NCBI GenBank assembly: GCA_003313425.1
Contig: NHZP01000009.1
Coordinates: 1,330,831 to 1,394,830, forward strand
DNA: 64,000 bases
DNA from: Pseudopyrenochaeta lycopersici
Lineage: Eukaryota > Ascomycota > Dothideomycetes > Pleosporales > Pseudopyrenochaetaceae
Reading direction: 5' to 3'
Below the pieces are notes generated by a model. It worked only from the letters and a program-made list of their open reading frames with translations, was not told the DNA's origin and did no database searches. This document shows positions 1 through 10,400 of the stretch, piece by piece (within the stretch, counting starts at the first letter, position 1; each line of letters starts with the position of its first letter). The position numbers and the translations under genes are program-made.

Positions 1-835
1 AATTGTAATACTAGCTAGTAAAGACTATCTTTGCTTGTCGAGAACGATGTCGGCCACAAGGATTGCGAGAAGAAATCGATTGTTTCGCTGGAGGACTTTG
101 GTCTTGCACTTGTAGAGTAAGTGCACGACATCTGCAGAAATAAGATTAACACATTTTAACATACCTAGTAAATATGTTGCGGGTGGTAGCGCTGGTCTAC
201 TAAGTATTGTTGCATAGATATATCACATGTATAGTGCATGAATATGATAAAGTTACGGACTTGATTGTCCACAACGCCCTGGAGCAGCGCCCTAAAGTGT
301 CTAGAGACTGCTTCGTATTTATTGACAAACAGTTAATGTAGCGTGAAGTATCTTACAAGATTAGCCTATGGAATGTGCACTATTTGCTCTGCTGTAATTA
401 GCAGGATCTTTGCTTTTGCTGATTGGGACTTTTCTATTAGCAGTTCGAGGAGCCTCGATATATTAAGAGCTTGCCTTGTTATTTCTGGAGAATCATGATC
501 TATTAAAGGTCAGGTGAACCGCTGGGTTGCCTTATTTTCCCGCGTTCTTTGTGGACGTAATAACGTTTAAAACTTTGTCTATGTTCCTTGTTATATTAAG
601 GAGGATCTTAACCTGTACACCAAACCTCCGTAATGCTTCACCTATATCGCAGCAGACGTTAACAAAGAATGCGTTAGCTTCCCCGGGTTCACTAATTTAC
701 AGTCAGAGGAGATTGGTATGCTTAAGTCGCGCTGCAGGAGGCTACGAGAAGAGAAAGGGGAGTCGTAAGGTGAAAGGTACGCTTGTGGTCGTAATGTACT
801 AACTAATAGTAGCTTGTTCTTCAATACTAGGCGTT
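1..835. other. non-repetitive flank, no gene recognised
   Basis: Base composition is ordinary, with CpA and TpG present and no RIP depletion. Short open frames exist (for example 527-802 plus) but show no recognisable domain and no splice or promoter context, so I call no gene. It may be the far end of intergenic DNA downstream of the minus-strand gene that ends at 982. Confidence 0.5.
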
Positions 836-969
836 GAGCACGGTCTTTTTTAATTACATATATATATATATATATCCCTTAAGGATACCTGTAACCTCTT
901 CTCTATCTTTCTCCTTCTGTAGTATAGGACAAATACACACTCGCTAGCTAGGCCTCTTCACCCATAACA
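836..969 (-). repeat. truncated family A LTR relic
   Basis: The segment ends with the family A LTR edge (CCTCTTCACCCATAACA) and contains the LTR's TATATA run and its CTTCTCTATCTTTCTCCTTC block, in the same orientation as the solo LTR at 37709-37958. The outer half of the LTR is missing or too diverged. It lies just downstream of the gene ending at 982. Confidence 0.75.
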
Positions 970-981
970 ATATGTATTTGT

Positions 982-2013
982 CTAATTACTACCGCTATCA
1001 CTAGAACTCTCTTTACTAGCGGTATCTTCTGCAATTTCTTCCTCTATATCATTCATTTGCTGAAGTGCCTGCCTTGCTACACTCTTCGTATTGCTATTAT
1101 ATTGGTTATTTTCTACGAGTTCAAAGCCTCTTTTCCACCGAGTCCATCCCTCTTTACTCCAGGGCTCCCAATGATGGTTTGTAGTCTGTCTCTTTAAGCA
1201 CTCTTTATAGACATAGCGACACTCAGTAGGCCATAAGACCCACTGTGCAGCAGCTATAATATCGTATTCATGGCTGCGCTTGTCACTTCGTGGTACGATG
1301 TCTTGCAGTGCGTTGAAAGGGGCACAGTATATGAGCTTGCTTGCCGTGATGCGGGCCATTACATGTTGGAAGTTTCGCCAGCGGTTATGAGCGGCAGCGT
1401 CGTGGTAATCTTGCGGCTTGACCACTATTGGCTTGATTTAGCGCATGCAATTCTGACAAAGCTTTTGGATGAGACATCCTAGAGACCGTAAGGGAGAAAA
1501 TGACTTACTGACATGCTGTCGTCGAAATTGATCCTCTAACCCGAGCCAGTTGTAGCCAAAGACCCAAAACTCAGATTTGTGGAAATTTCCACTTTCATCG
1601 GGCCGAGATTCTGGTGCCAACCATCGTGGTAGGTCCCTTAACTCCTCTAAAAGGTCTATCAATCGATTCTGGCCTTGGCTGTAGGGGGAAAACGCCGTGC
1701 ACACCCTACAGTAAGATCTGATAATGTCTCCTGCAAATGCACCAGCATTTGGCGCCGGGAGACCGCCCCAGTCATTTGACTCTTCTTTATTGACGGCCAA
1801 GTTATGAGATTTAGCGTAGTTGACCAGCTTTTGAAGGCGTTCAGAGGTTTCGGCCCGGAGCATATTGTCGATTTCTTGGGCTGCTTGAAGTGGCGTTTGG
1901 GTACCGTTTATTAGTGCCTCAAGAGGCGCTTTCCAGCGGATATCATCTTCATCATCCCCATCTTCGTAAAGTTGAGGATCGAGTGTAGGCGACACTGGGC
2001 GTTCGGGAGCCAT
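982..2013 (-). CDS. DUF3632-like fungal protein, two exons
   Basis: I read two exons: 2013-1509 and 1424-982. The intron (1508-1425, 84 nt) starts GTAAGT and ends CAATAG, and splicing keeps the frame by rebuilding an ATG codon across the junction. The product would be about 315 residues. It has an acidic N-terminal stretch (residues about 20-26), a central Trp/Arg-rich part (RDLPRWLAPE, FWVFGYNWLGLEDQF), the block AAQWVLWPTECRYVYKEC, and an acidic Ser-rich tail. This Trp-rich pattern recalls the fungal family of unknown function DUF3632 (recognised from memory, not searched). An in-frame Met 20 codons upstream (2073) would add a hydrophobic stretch; I prefer 2013 because the sequence following that Met looks like a soluble start. 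Stop codon and CAA/CAG codons are normal, so the gene is not RIP-damaged. Function unknown. Confidence 0.7.
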
Positions 2014-2337
2014 TATTGATTGGTTTTGCGAAAGTATTCGAATACCTACAAAGAAGAGTATTGCTCCGATCAAGTAGATGTAGATGCGTGGTGAGAGACG
2101 CTACAGTTATTATACAGCGGGCCGAGAATGAACGCCCTCCCGTAATCTACAGCATAACAGGACCTTGAAGGCAATTGTCTAGGCGAATCATGCTTCTCGG
2201 ATGGTGGGACCGGGATTGCATTAGTGTCATGCAGATTAAGGCATTCACGCATCGGCCCGGAGTCACGAAAGCAGGGCCTTACGTTCCATCGCGTCCGCCC
2301 GAAAATCCTCCGTTGCTTAATCTTGGCATGTGTTTTA

Positions 2338-2508
2338 TAAGCGAGCGGGCCACCCCACTAGGGGCATAAACGCACGTACGTGCAAGAATGGTGCTACAAG
2401 TGCTACTTAATCTTGTATATTAATAGTATATTTTCATCTTATACGTAGTTGAGTTGTGTGGCTTACAAGGTGCTTTACTAGTAAGCTAGTAGGGTAGCCG
2501 CTCGCTTA
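2338..2508. mobile_element. 171-bp MITE related to the pogo2 element
   Basis: Terminal inverted repeats start TAAGCGAGCGG and extend about 24 bp with few mismatches (left ...GGCCACCCCACTAG; right, reversed, ...GGCTACCCTACTAG). It is flanked by TA on both sides (2336-2337 and 2509-2510), the target duplication of pogo/Tc1 elements. The TIR core AAGCGAGCGGGCCACCCCAC is identical to the subterminal part of the pogo2 element at 44420, so this is probably a non-autonomous relative that a pogo2-type transposase could act on. It contains no coding sequence. Confidence 0.7.
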
Positions 2509-2510
2509 TA

Positions 2511-3137
2511 ATACACGATAATATTCTATGGCTGTATTATGTATATGTTAATAGTAGTACTAAGTTCAAGAAAGTAGGAAATCAAAATAGCTATTGTTTT
2601 TCCTTCGGTAGGCTCGCGTTACAATTCCGTAGTTCCGTTTCTGGAACCTCACTCGTAGAATTTATTTCACAATCTTTGTTTTTGTGCACTGGGCAGAATA
2701 CGATAGGCTATGTAGGCTACTGTGGGCCCGCAGGCATTGTAGGCGCTGCGGGGGTTATGAAGGCGCAGGAATCGTGAAATAGTCATGGAGCATGGTCCCC
2801 GGCATTGCAGCCGTGGAATGGCCGTTGCACCGCCGTTGCACCGCTATTGCAGGCCTTAGCTGCCGCGAAGCATAATCTGGACTATTTCGTTAGTAGGACG
2901 TTGTGGAGTCGCAAAAGCGTTGTAGAACAATTGTAGAATGATTTTAGAATACGGCGGCTTAGGTTCTCCGGAATTGTGCCATTGAAGCCGTAGAATGGCC
3001 CGTCTAACACCTTGGCTGCTGCGGCTCTCAGCCTGAGCTTTTCCAGATATACATTAATACAAAGTAATATAGGCTAAATTGTTTGAAGCATGAATAATGC
3101 TTCGTTTAGAATCTAAATTAAGTTCATGACCGTAGAA
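2511..3137. other. intergenic DNA upstream of the ribonuclease gene
   Basis: The DNA is unmutated and moderately GC-rich. Between about 2710 and 3010 there are many imperfect short repeats built on GTTGCA/GTTGTAG/GCCGTAGAATGGCC words, some tandem (CCGTTGCACCG twice near 2825). No coding frame was recognised. It probably holds the upstream control region of the gene starting at 3323. Confidence 0.4.
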
Positions 3138-3146
3138 CTATAAATT
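3138..3146 (+). promoter_or_regulatory. possible TATA box of the ribonuclease gene
   Basis: CTATAAATT lies about 180 bp before the start codon at 3323 and is followed by a C/T/A-rich stretch (3150-3240, CTCACTACTCACTAG type) as often seen at fungal transcription starts. Inference only. Confidence 0.35.
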
Positions 3147-3322
3147 ATGTTCAATCTCAACTTCTAACCTCACCACACTCACTACTCACTAGTTCGAGCA
3201 CATTCGTTATTCAACAGTTCACAACACTCTCTTTTATACATTCGTTTGCAGGTATTAAGTTCTCCTTCGGTCGACCCACCAAAAACAATTAAAACGACTC
3301 TTTCTGTCAGCAACATTGAAAA

Positions 3323-3934
3323 ATGCATTCCTCGATTGTCTTCCTCGTAGCCGCACTTGTAGTGCCCATTTTCGCCGCTCCAACTCCCATTGATCAGCAG
3401 GAAGTCGAAATCGCGGTGGCTGTAAGTGAGATATTTTAGTCAATCGAACAAATAACGTGATCAGTCAATGATCATTGGGCGCGTCCATGCTGACTTAGCA
3501 CGCAGGTCCAACACCTTGAAGCTCGTGCCGATACCGTCGTTTGCACGCCAGACACAAACCAATCCAAGACCAAAAGCTTCCAAGTCAGCGTTGCCCACGC
3601 CACAAGTGAGGCTAAAATTGGTGCTTTCACAACTGGCAAATCTGGTGACCCACACAGGTATGGGAACGGCGATGGCATCGTATGGGGGGTTCCGGAGTGC
3701 GACGCTAGCGGTGCCTCTCTCTGGGAGTACCCTGTATTCTGGAAAGGATCGAAAGGAAAGAACGGTCAGCTTCAGTGGACTAAGGACGCCAAGAACAAAG
3801 ACCAGAAGATGAAAACTCCTTTAAGGGTCGTTTATGCGAACAAGGCTGATGTCGTCCAATATTGCGGTGTTATGACCCACAGTGAGGTCGCCGCTGACTT
3901 CCAGGGCATGAAATTCTTCAAGAAGTGTAATTAG
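3323..3934 (+). CDS. secreted guanyl-specific ribonuclease (RNase T1/N1 type)
   Basis: Two exons, 3323-3421 and 3506-3934, with an 84-nt intron (GTAAGT...CGCAG), give a 175-residue precursor. Residues 1-18 are a signal peptide (hydrophobic core ending in Ala-rich cleavage region); residues about 19-41 look like a short pro-region ending ...EARA. The rest matches the microbial RNase T1 fold: PHRYGN (83-87 region), LWEYP (105-109), PLRVVY (138-143), GVMTH (154-158) and a C-terminal FFKKC. By alignment with RNase T1, His83, Glu107, Arg140 and His158 correspond to catalytic His40, Glu58, Arg77 and His92; the position of Tyr38 is Asp81, an unusual change. Four Cys (46, 98, 153, 174) can form two disulphides. 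The family cleaves single-stranded RNA after G outside the cell. Fungal secreted members include nutritional enzymes and cytotoxic effector-like proteins; which applies here cannot be told. Confidence 0.88.
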
Positions 3935-4345
3935 TTATTCGGCACAGGCAATCCTTGCACTAGCAATGCTTGGACAGGAGCGCCGTTTCTTACACTTTTT
4001 AACACTCGTCTAGCAATGTTCCTTACTATGTAGACAATAGACTAGAACTGATTTGCTTCTTTGTACTATATTAGGATGCACCGAGCAGTGTCTGATTTCA
4101 GAGATAATCGAGCAATTCCAACAGGTAGTAGACAAGGCTAACGCGGGGTGGCGCTAGTGCATGTGTGTAGTGCCAACCATACTACAACATACATAGAACA
4201 ATTACGTATTCAATCACGAAATAATGTTACTATCATATCTTTGATGTTTAGTAAGAAGGTTTTGTTAACAGTAATATTATTTACAGCTAAGACTAGAAAA
4301 AGCTACGCTATAGACTTGTTAGGGTTCAATCCTTCTAAGGTAAAG
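3935..4345. other. downstream region, no gene recognised
   Basis: Non-repetitive DNA runs from the ribonuclease stop codon to the edge of the first large repeat. It should contain the ribonuclease 3' UTR. I see no domain-bearing frame. Confidence 0.45.
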
Positions 4346-5174
4346 TGTTACGAACAGAAGTTGGAAAGGCACGGGCGACCCATGGCGAGGCCAAGCCTCT
4401 GAACTAGGGTGGCAAATGGGTTACAGGTACCCGCTATGGGTATAGGTTGGGTATAGGGTTGGGTCGCACGGACCATGGGTATAGGTTGGGGTTGGGTCGC
4501 ACGGACTCTAGGTTGAGTTAAGGCTAAGGTTATGCACGTATGGGTTTAGGTTTGGTTACGGGTACCCACTGGGGTTGCTTAGTAATCATAATAATTTACT
4601 ATAATTAGTAGCATAACTAGCTATTTTAGATACATATTAGTTAGTATTAGACCTAATATAAAAAAGACGTGATTAGTCAGACCCAGACGTACCCGAGGCT
4701 AATAACCCTAACCCTAACCTCAACCCATTCACAGTAACCTCAACCTATACCCATTACTAGCGTATAAAGATTGGGTATAGAGCTGGGTTGGGTACGGGTC
4801 TTATGTAATCAAACCCAACCCAACCCCAACCTATACCCATTTGCTACCCTACTCTGAACCAACCAATGACGCCAGGGTCACGTGATCCCAGAAAACCCAC
4901 GCCAAGACGGACTTAGTCCTATAGGATAGAGACAAACCTAGAGAACCTAGAGGGGGCCTTATAGGAATCCTATAAGATAATTATCAATATAGACCTATAT
5001 AATATAGCCTTTATAGCATATTATAATTAACTTTATATAATCTATAAGTATACTACTATTTATACTTTCTATATTTAACTCTCTTTAGTGCTACTTATTT
5101 ATAGAATACCCTAAAGAACTTACTAGTTAATACTAGTTACTTTATATTATAACTACTTAATTAGATCTTTAATA
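4346..5174 (+). repeat. family D LTR, split by a MITE
   Basis: The segment starts TGTTACGAACAG and ends GATCTTTAATA, matching the 395-bp D LTRs at 37102-37496 and 42391-42785 read in their coding direction. Without the 447-bp MITE and one copy of its 8-bp duplication it is about the size of a normal D LTR. It is the 5' LTR of a D copy whose gag start follows to 5533. It contains the TCACGTGA palindrome (4878-4885). Confidence 0.8.
4405..4851. mobile_element. hAT-type MITE with 8-bp target duplication
   Basis: The ends are inverted repeats: TAGGGTGGCAAATGGGT on the left and, reversed, TAGGGTAGCAAATGGGT on the right. They are bounded by an exact 8-bp duplication CTCTGAAC (4397-4404 and 4852-4859) that occurs once in uninterrupted D LTRs. 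An 8-bp duplication points to the hAT superfamily. The 447-bp body has no coding sequence and is built from degenerate GGGTATAGGTTGGGT-like repeats and, near 4705, CCCTAACCCTAACC, which looks telomeric by chance or by origin. It is non-autonomous. Confidence 0.85.
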
Positions 5175-5533
5175 TTTTAATTACTCTTAAAATAAGTAGT
5201 ACTAGTAAATATATAGCTACTCTTAACTCCTTAACTATAACTACTAAAGGTTATCTAATTAGTAAACTAACTATATTTAGTAGTAACTAATAATACTTTA
5301 AAAGATAGTTACTTTAACTTAACTTATCCTTCTATTTTTATAAAGATATTAAAGAAAGTAATAAGATACTTATTATAATAACTTACTTTATAAGTAAAGT
5401 ATTAGATTAGGTTACGCGATAATTAGAATAATATATAGACTAAAGAATTATTAATATAGATAAGATAGAAATATTTAAGGACTAAGATAAGTTTAAACAC
5501 TATATCTAATAAATCTTTAGAATATAGACTAAG
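5175..5533 (+). pseudogene. family D gag start, RIP-degraded fragment
   Basis: This continues directly from the D LTR and aligns with the reverse complement of about 36750-37101, the gag start of the complete D element (shared order: TTAATTAC..CTTAA.ATAAGTAG, then the GACTACTAAAGG block). Nearly all CpA and TpG are TpA and the frame is full of stops. It is cut off by the family A LTR at 5534. Confidence 0.65.
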
Positions 5534-5783
5534 TGTTATAGGCGAAGAGGCCTAGCTAACGAGTGTGCATTTATCCTATACTACAGAAGGAGAAAGATAG
5601 AGAAGAGGTTATAAGTATCCTTAGAGGATATATATATATATTTATATAAGTAAAAAGGAACGTGCTCCTCTAGCTACTAACTTATATAAGCTTATAAGAA
5701 AAAGAAGTAGAAGAGATTAAGGAGTTTCTTCCCTATATAATAGTAGTAAAGCCTCTCTTACTTAAAGAGCGCAGCCTATTATA
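5534..5783 (-). repeat. 3' LTR of A0
   Basis: 250 bp, starting TGTTATAGGCGAAGAGGCC and ending CCTATTATA, an RIP-altered form of the CCCATTACA seen in fresh copies. It is followed by the family A internal sequence CTCTTCTCCTCCTTAAATAA. Confidence 0.85.
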
Positions 5784-5961
5784 ATACTCTTCTCCTCCTT
5801 AAATAACTATATTACTTCTTTATATATAGTTTAACTTTAACTTTATACTTCTATAAGTAGTATTATATTATTATAGTATAAACGTAAAGATATTATATAT
5901 ACTTTTTCTTATTTATTTATAAGTAATTTTCCTTCTTTACTTATCATTATTACCTAATAAT

Positions 5962-6355
5962 TGTTAGGATCTAAAATCCCAGTCAGGGAGGAAGTGCCTT
6001 AGGAGCTGGCAACTAGTTAGGAAGCGCTAGTGTTCTACTCTGTCACACGTCACGTGACCGCTCGCTCTGCCAAGGACGAGCGCTCACAACGCTCGTAGCG
6101 AGCGCGACGAGCACATTATATATATAGGTTATTATAACAAACCCTTATAGCTTACTATATTTAACTTAATAGTATACTCTATAGTATAGTAATAGCAATA
6201 CTAATTATTCTTAACCCTTAGTACTCTTTATAGAAGCGCCCTCTTACTATCTTAGTATTAAAACCCCCCTTCTATCTAGTCTCTTACTCTATCCTAAAGG
6301 ACTAACCTTATAGTCTTATTAGTTATCCCTACTAATAGCTTTTAAGATCTTTATA
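5962..6355 (+). repeat. 5' LTR of B
   Basis: 394 bp, TGTTAGGATCT...GATCTTTATA. It contains GTCACGTGAC at 6049-6058. From about 6120 to the end it is similar to the C LTR; before that it is not. Confidence 0.88.
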
Positions 6356-7446
6356 CTTTAAATACCTTTAAGATAAGTAGTACTTATATAGAAAACGTAG
6401 TCTACTATAGTACTAGACTAGGCAACGCTGTTCCTAAACTAGACCTCTTCTATAGTAATTAATTTAAGCTTAAAGAATAGCTACTTTAGTTTAACTTATT
6501 TTTTAAGTTTAATACTACTACTATAGAAGATAATAACTAAGTAGTACTTATAACAAGCTATATAAGAGGTAAAGCTGCTAAGTAAGTAAAGCCCTATTTA
6601 GTTAAGTACCGAAGTAAGTAAAGCCCTATTTAGTTAAGTACCTAAGTAAGAATACTAAATTAAAGGAGCTAATTAGTATATTTAAAGAAACTAGCAAGTT
6701 TAAGACGCGCATACGCTAAGCGTTTAGGCTCCTGAACGAAATATGTAACGGATTGCTGAGAGGGGTACTGTTACAGCTCACCTATATATTAGTTACAGAG
6801 CCCAGTACTAGCAGTTGAGCTAGTATTGATGTACTTTTGGCCATTTGGCGTAGTGGGGCTCTGCACTGTTACAAAATAACTATCGCAGAACGAAAAATCT
6901 AGAACATGCAATAAACTTAGTCTATAGCTAACTATACTAATAAATTTTTAGAGTATACTAGACAAACTAACTAGAATAACGACACCCTAAAAACTATATA
7001 TAAATAAGGCCTAAAAGCAGACGTCTAAACTAAGCTAATATACTCTAGTATAGGCATCGCAATACTAGATAACCTAATTAATAAAACTATCTAACTAGAT
7101 GTTAAGCTCTACGAGCTCTGTGTGCGACTTAGAGGATAATAATTAGGATAAATAAAAGAAGATAAGAAACCCTAAAAAGATTATCGTAATAAGTTAAATA
7201 ATAGTCGCCTATGATATTATTACTAGCTATAAGGAGTGCCTAGACAGTATATGTCTAGGGGCCCTGAGGCAATGCATCTAGACAACCTTAACAGAGGAAA
7301 GTCGGGTAAGAGTAGAAAGAAAAAAATAACCTATTTTAACTACAATAAGAAGAGCTATATAGCTAAGGACTGTAGGAAGAAGAATAAGGTAACCTACTAT
7401 ATTAATATATTAATAGTAAAAGAAAACAGCAACAATAAAACATAGG
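6356..7446 (+). pseudogene. family B gag, RIP-degraded
   Basis: The gag frame begins immediately after the LTR with a block (ACCTTTAAGATAAGTAG) also found at this place in C and D. A short open stretch at 7236-7445 keeps the C-terminal end: Arg/Lys-rich, then TYFNYNKKSYIAKDC, a CX2CX4HX4C zinc knuckle in which Cys codons have become Tyr (TGY to TAY) and His has become Tyr (CAY to TAY), as RIP predicts. The equivalent C1 frame still shows CFNCNKKGYIAKDC. Many stops; not functional. Confidence 0.75.
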
Positions 7447-10400
7447 AAGTTATTGCAACATAAGAGGAAGGGGCTTAAGACACAGAAATGTCACAGCTAC
7501 CTCTCTAGGAACCTACTAAGAGAGAGATTCTAGGAACCTAGTATAGTAATAAAGAGGAAGAAAATAGTAGCTCTTTATCCCTAGTCTATAAAGATACTAA
7601 GAAAGACCTTAATAATACTATAGTACTTCTAACTAAGAAATAAAAAATAGAGAACTTCTAGAACTAATATTAACTAGGAACTCTAAGGCTATTAACGCCT
7701 ATAGAGGCAGAAAAAGACATAGCAGAACTTAACTACTAACTACGCGTGTAATATATATATAAAGTATAATATAGTAATATAGGAAGTAGCTATAGTATAA
7801 AGAATAAGTGCGATTATTCTAGCTAAATAAGTAATGTAGGATATATTATAGAAATACTATTATTACCCTAAATATTATATAAAAGTAATATAAGAATAGG
7901 TAGAAAAAGCTAAAGAAGTATAGCAGCCTATAAGCGTTAGAGACGCGCCCTAGAAAATTTAATAAGCTAGATAAATATAGGTACTAGAACTCCTAATAGT
8001 TAAGACCCCTAAATACGTATTATAACGCTAAATAATACTACTACTAATATAAGAAGATACTCTCTACGTACTAAGTATTAAGGACCTAGTATAGTAAGGG
8101 TACCTTTAAATTAATTCTTATAGCAAGATTATGCTTATAGATAGTAAGAAGTAAGACGCTTATACTTAGCTTAAATAATAACTGCATTAGGAGGATAATA
8201 AAGAGAACGTTAACTCTTACTAGCACCTTATAGAAAAAGAAGCTAGAGAATTATATAAGTACGTAAAGGTAGCTTATACCCTATATACTATGCGCTAGAG
8301 ACTATAGAAGCAGATACTAGACTATTTAATAGACCCACGCGACTAACCCTACAGTATTATCTACTAGTCCTTTTATACTATAGACCTTTATATAATACAC
8401 TATTCTAGTAAAATAGAATAAGGATATTTCCCTTATTTATTCTATTAGTGTAAATACTAATAGTATAACTATCTTAAAGTTAAATGTAATAACTACCTAA
8501 AGGATAAGAGGACTGTCCTCTACTTTCTAGGAATTAATAATCCTGCGGCTACTATAGCGATGTAACTTATCTTTAATAAGGAGTGTAACTAGCAGTAATA
8601 GTAAACGTGCCTTAACTCTAACTATCTTAAGTATAAAGACGTTAAGATAATAAATAAGTAGTAAGAGGAACTCTTTTTAGAGTCGCGCCTAGTAATAAGT
8701 AAGAATTACAAACTCTATATATAATAGGCGTATAAGAACTTCTTAAGCTAGATATTAAGCTTAATAGAAGCTAGATAAGAGTACTAGTAGATTCTAGAGT
8801 AAAATAGAGCTATATTTCTGCGTAAGTAATAAGATAAGCTAGTCTTACCCTATTACTAAAATTAGTACTATATTTATTAATAGTAGCTAATAGATAACTA
8901 ATACTATTAGAGTCTATAATTATATATAAAGTATAGAACATGTAACTTATTATCTAGAACTATAGGGAGATAATTAACTTAGACGTCTTTAGACTATTAT
9001 AACATAATATAATACTAGGACTCCTATAGTTAAGAGAATATAATCTAGAAATAGATTAGAAAAAGAAAAAGTTCTTATTTAGATACTATAGACTAGACGC
9101 AACTATAAGTAAACATACGCTATAGCTAAGTGCCTAGGTAGACAAGAAGATAATAATAGAAATTCTTACTTTAAATAAAGATAACTTTAAGATATAAGAG
9201 TCTAACTTAGTAGGTACTAATAGGAGGCCCTTAGACTAATAAGCTAGAGTTAAGGAGTAAGGTGTAACTCTAGTAATCCCTAATAAGTATAAAGAATATA
9301 AGTTACTCTTTTAGGAAGAGACAAGTATAAAAGTATTACTTGAGTATTAACCTTAGGATTATAAGATAATCTTATAAGAAGGAATGTAACTAACTTTTAG
9401 CCTAATTTATAGTTTATTAGAAAAAGAACTTAAAACCCTGCGTAAATATATTAAGATATTAGAGAATTATAATTGCTAGCAGGATACCCTATATTATTTA
9501 TACTATAAAAGAATAAGAACTTAAGATTATGCGTTAACTACTAGAAACTTAATAATAATATAATAAAGAATCAATACCCTTTACTAAATATAGTAGAACT
9601 ATAAGATTAATTAGCTTTTATAAAAGTCTTTATAGTATTAGACTTAAGAAGAGCGTATAACCTTATTTATATAAAAGAAAGTAAAGAATAGAAGACTACG
9701 TTTAGAATACGCTACAGCTACTATAAGTATATAGTAATACCTTTTAGTCTTACTAACGTACTAGCTATATACTAAGCGCTTATTAATAACGTATTAAGAG
9801 AACACTTAGATATATTTATTATTATATACTTTAATAATATCCTTATATACTCTAATGTTGCAAACAACGCGCTGTGACCTGGGGTACGGTAGGCTCACGT
9901 GCGCGCTGACGTAGGAGCTTACCCTGGAGAGACACGTCTTTTGTGTGCATTCAAGGGCGCGCTCACGTACGCGCTCACGTGCAAGCTGATGGGCAAGCTC
10001 ACGCAGGAGACACCTGAAGGTAGACTCACGTGCGCGCACGCGCACGCGTACACGCTGCTCACGCTCCTACCGTATAATGGCCCCTGTAATAGGCCGTGCT
10101 CAGCTCTCCTTTATATAGCTGGCTCTCAAAGCCTCCTAGACAAAACAGTGGTCCATCTCATAGATCACCTGGGTAACTGTTGCCAAGCTCTCCCTTTTTC
10201 CTCCACATCTAATAATTTACAGGAATACGTTAGGCACGTTAAAATAGTTCTTACCTATTTAGGAAGATTTAGCTTAATACTTAAACTGAATAAATATAAG
10301 TTCTATAAAGAAGAAGTTAAATTCTTAAGCTATATAGTAGGTGCACATAAAGTAAAGATAAGTAAAGAAAAAATAAGAGTAGTAAAAGAATAGCCTAAAC

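Noticed and set aside
527..802. 91-codon plus-strand frame
   Set aside because: No domain, no splice or promoter context, composition as in intergenic DNA.
3255..3678. Minus-strand and unspliced plus-strand frames around the ribonuclease
   Set aside because: The spliced plus-strand model gives a signal peptide and a complete RNase T1 motif set; the others have nothing.
4148..4402. 84-codon plus-strand frame
   Set aside because: It runs from intergenic DNA into the D LTR and ends at the MITE border; no domain.
4690..4730. Telomere (CCCTAA repeats)
   Set aside because: Only two tandem units, inside a MITE with an 8-bp target duplication; not a chromosome end.
9899..10393. 164-codon open frame on the plus strand
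   Set aside because: It is a chance fusion of the solo LTR F1 with remains of the B reverse transcriptase; the exact TCTAA duplication shows the LTR inserted there.
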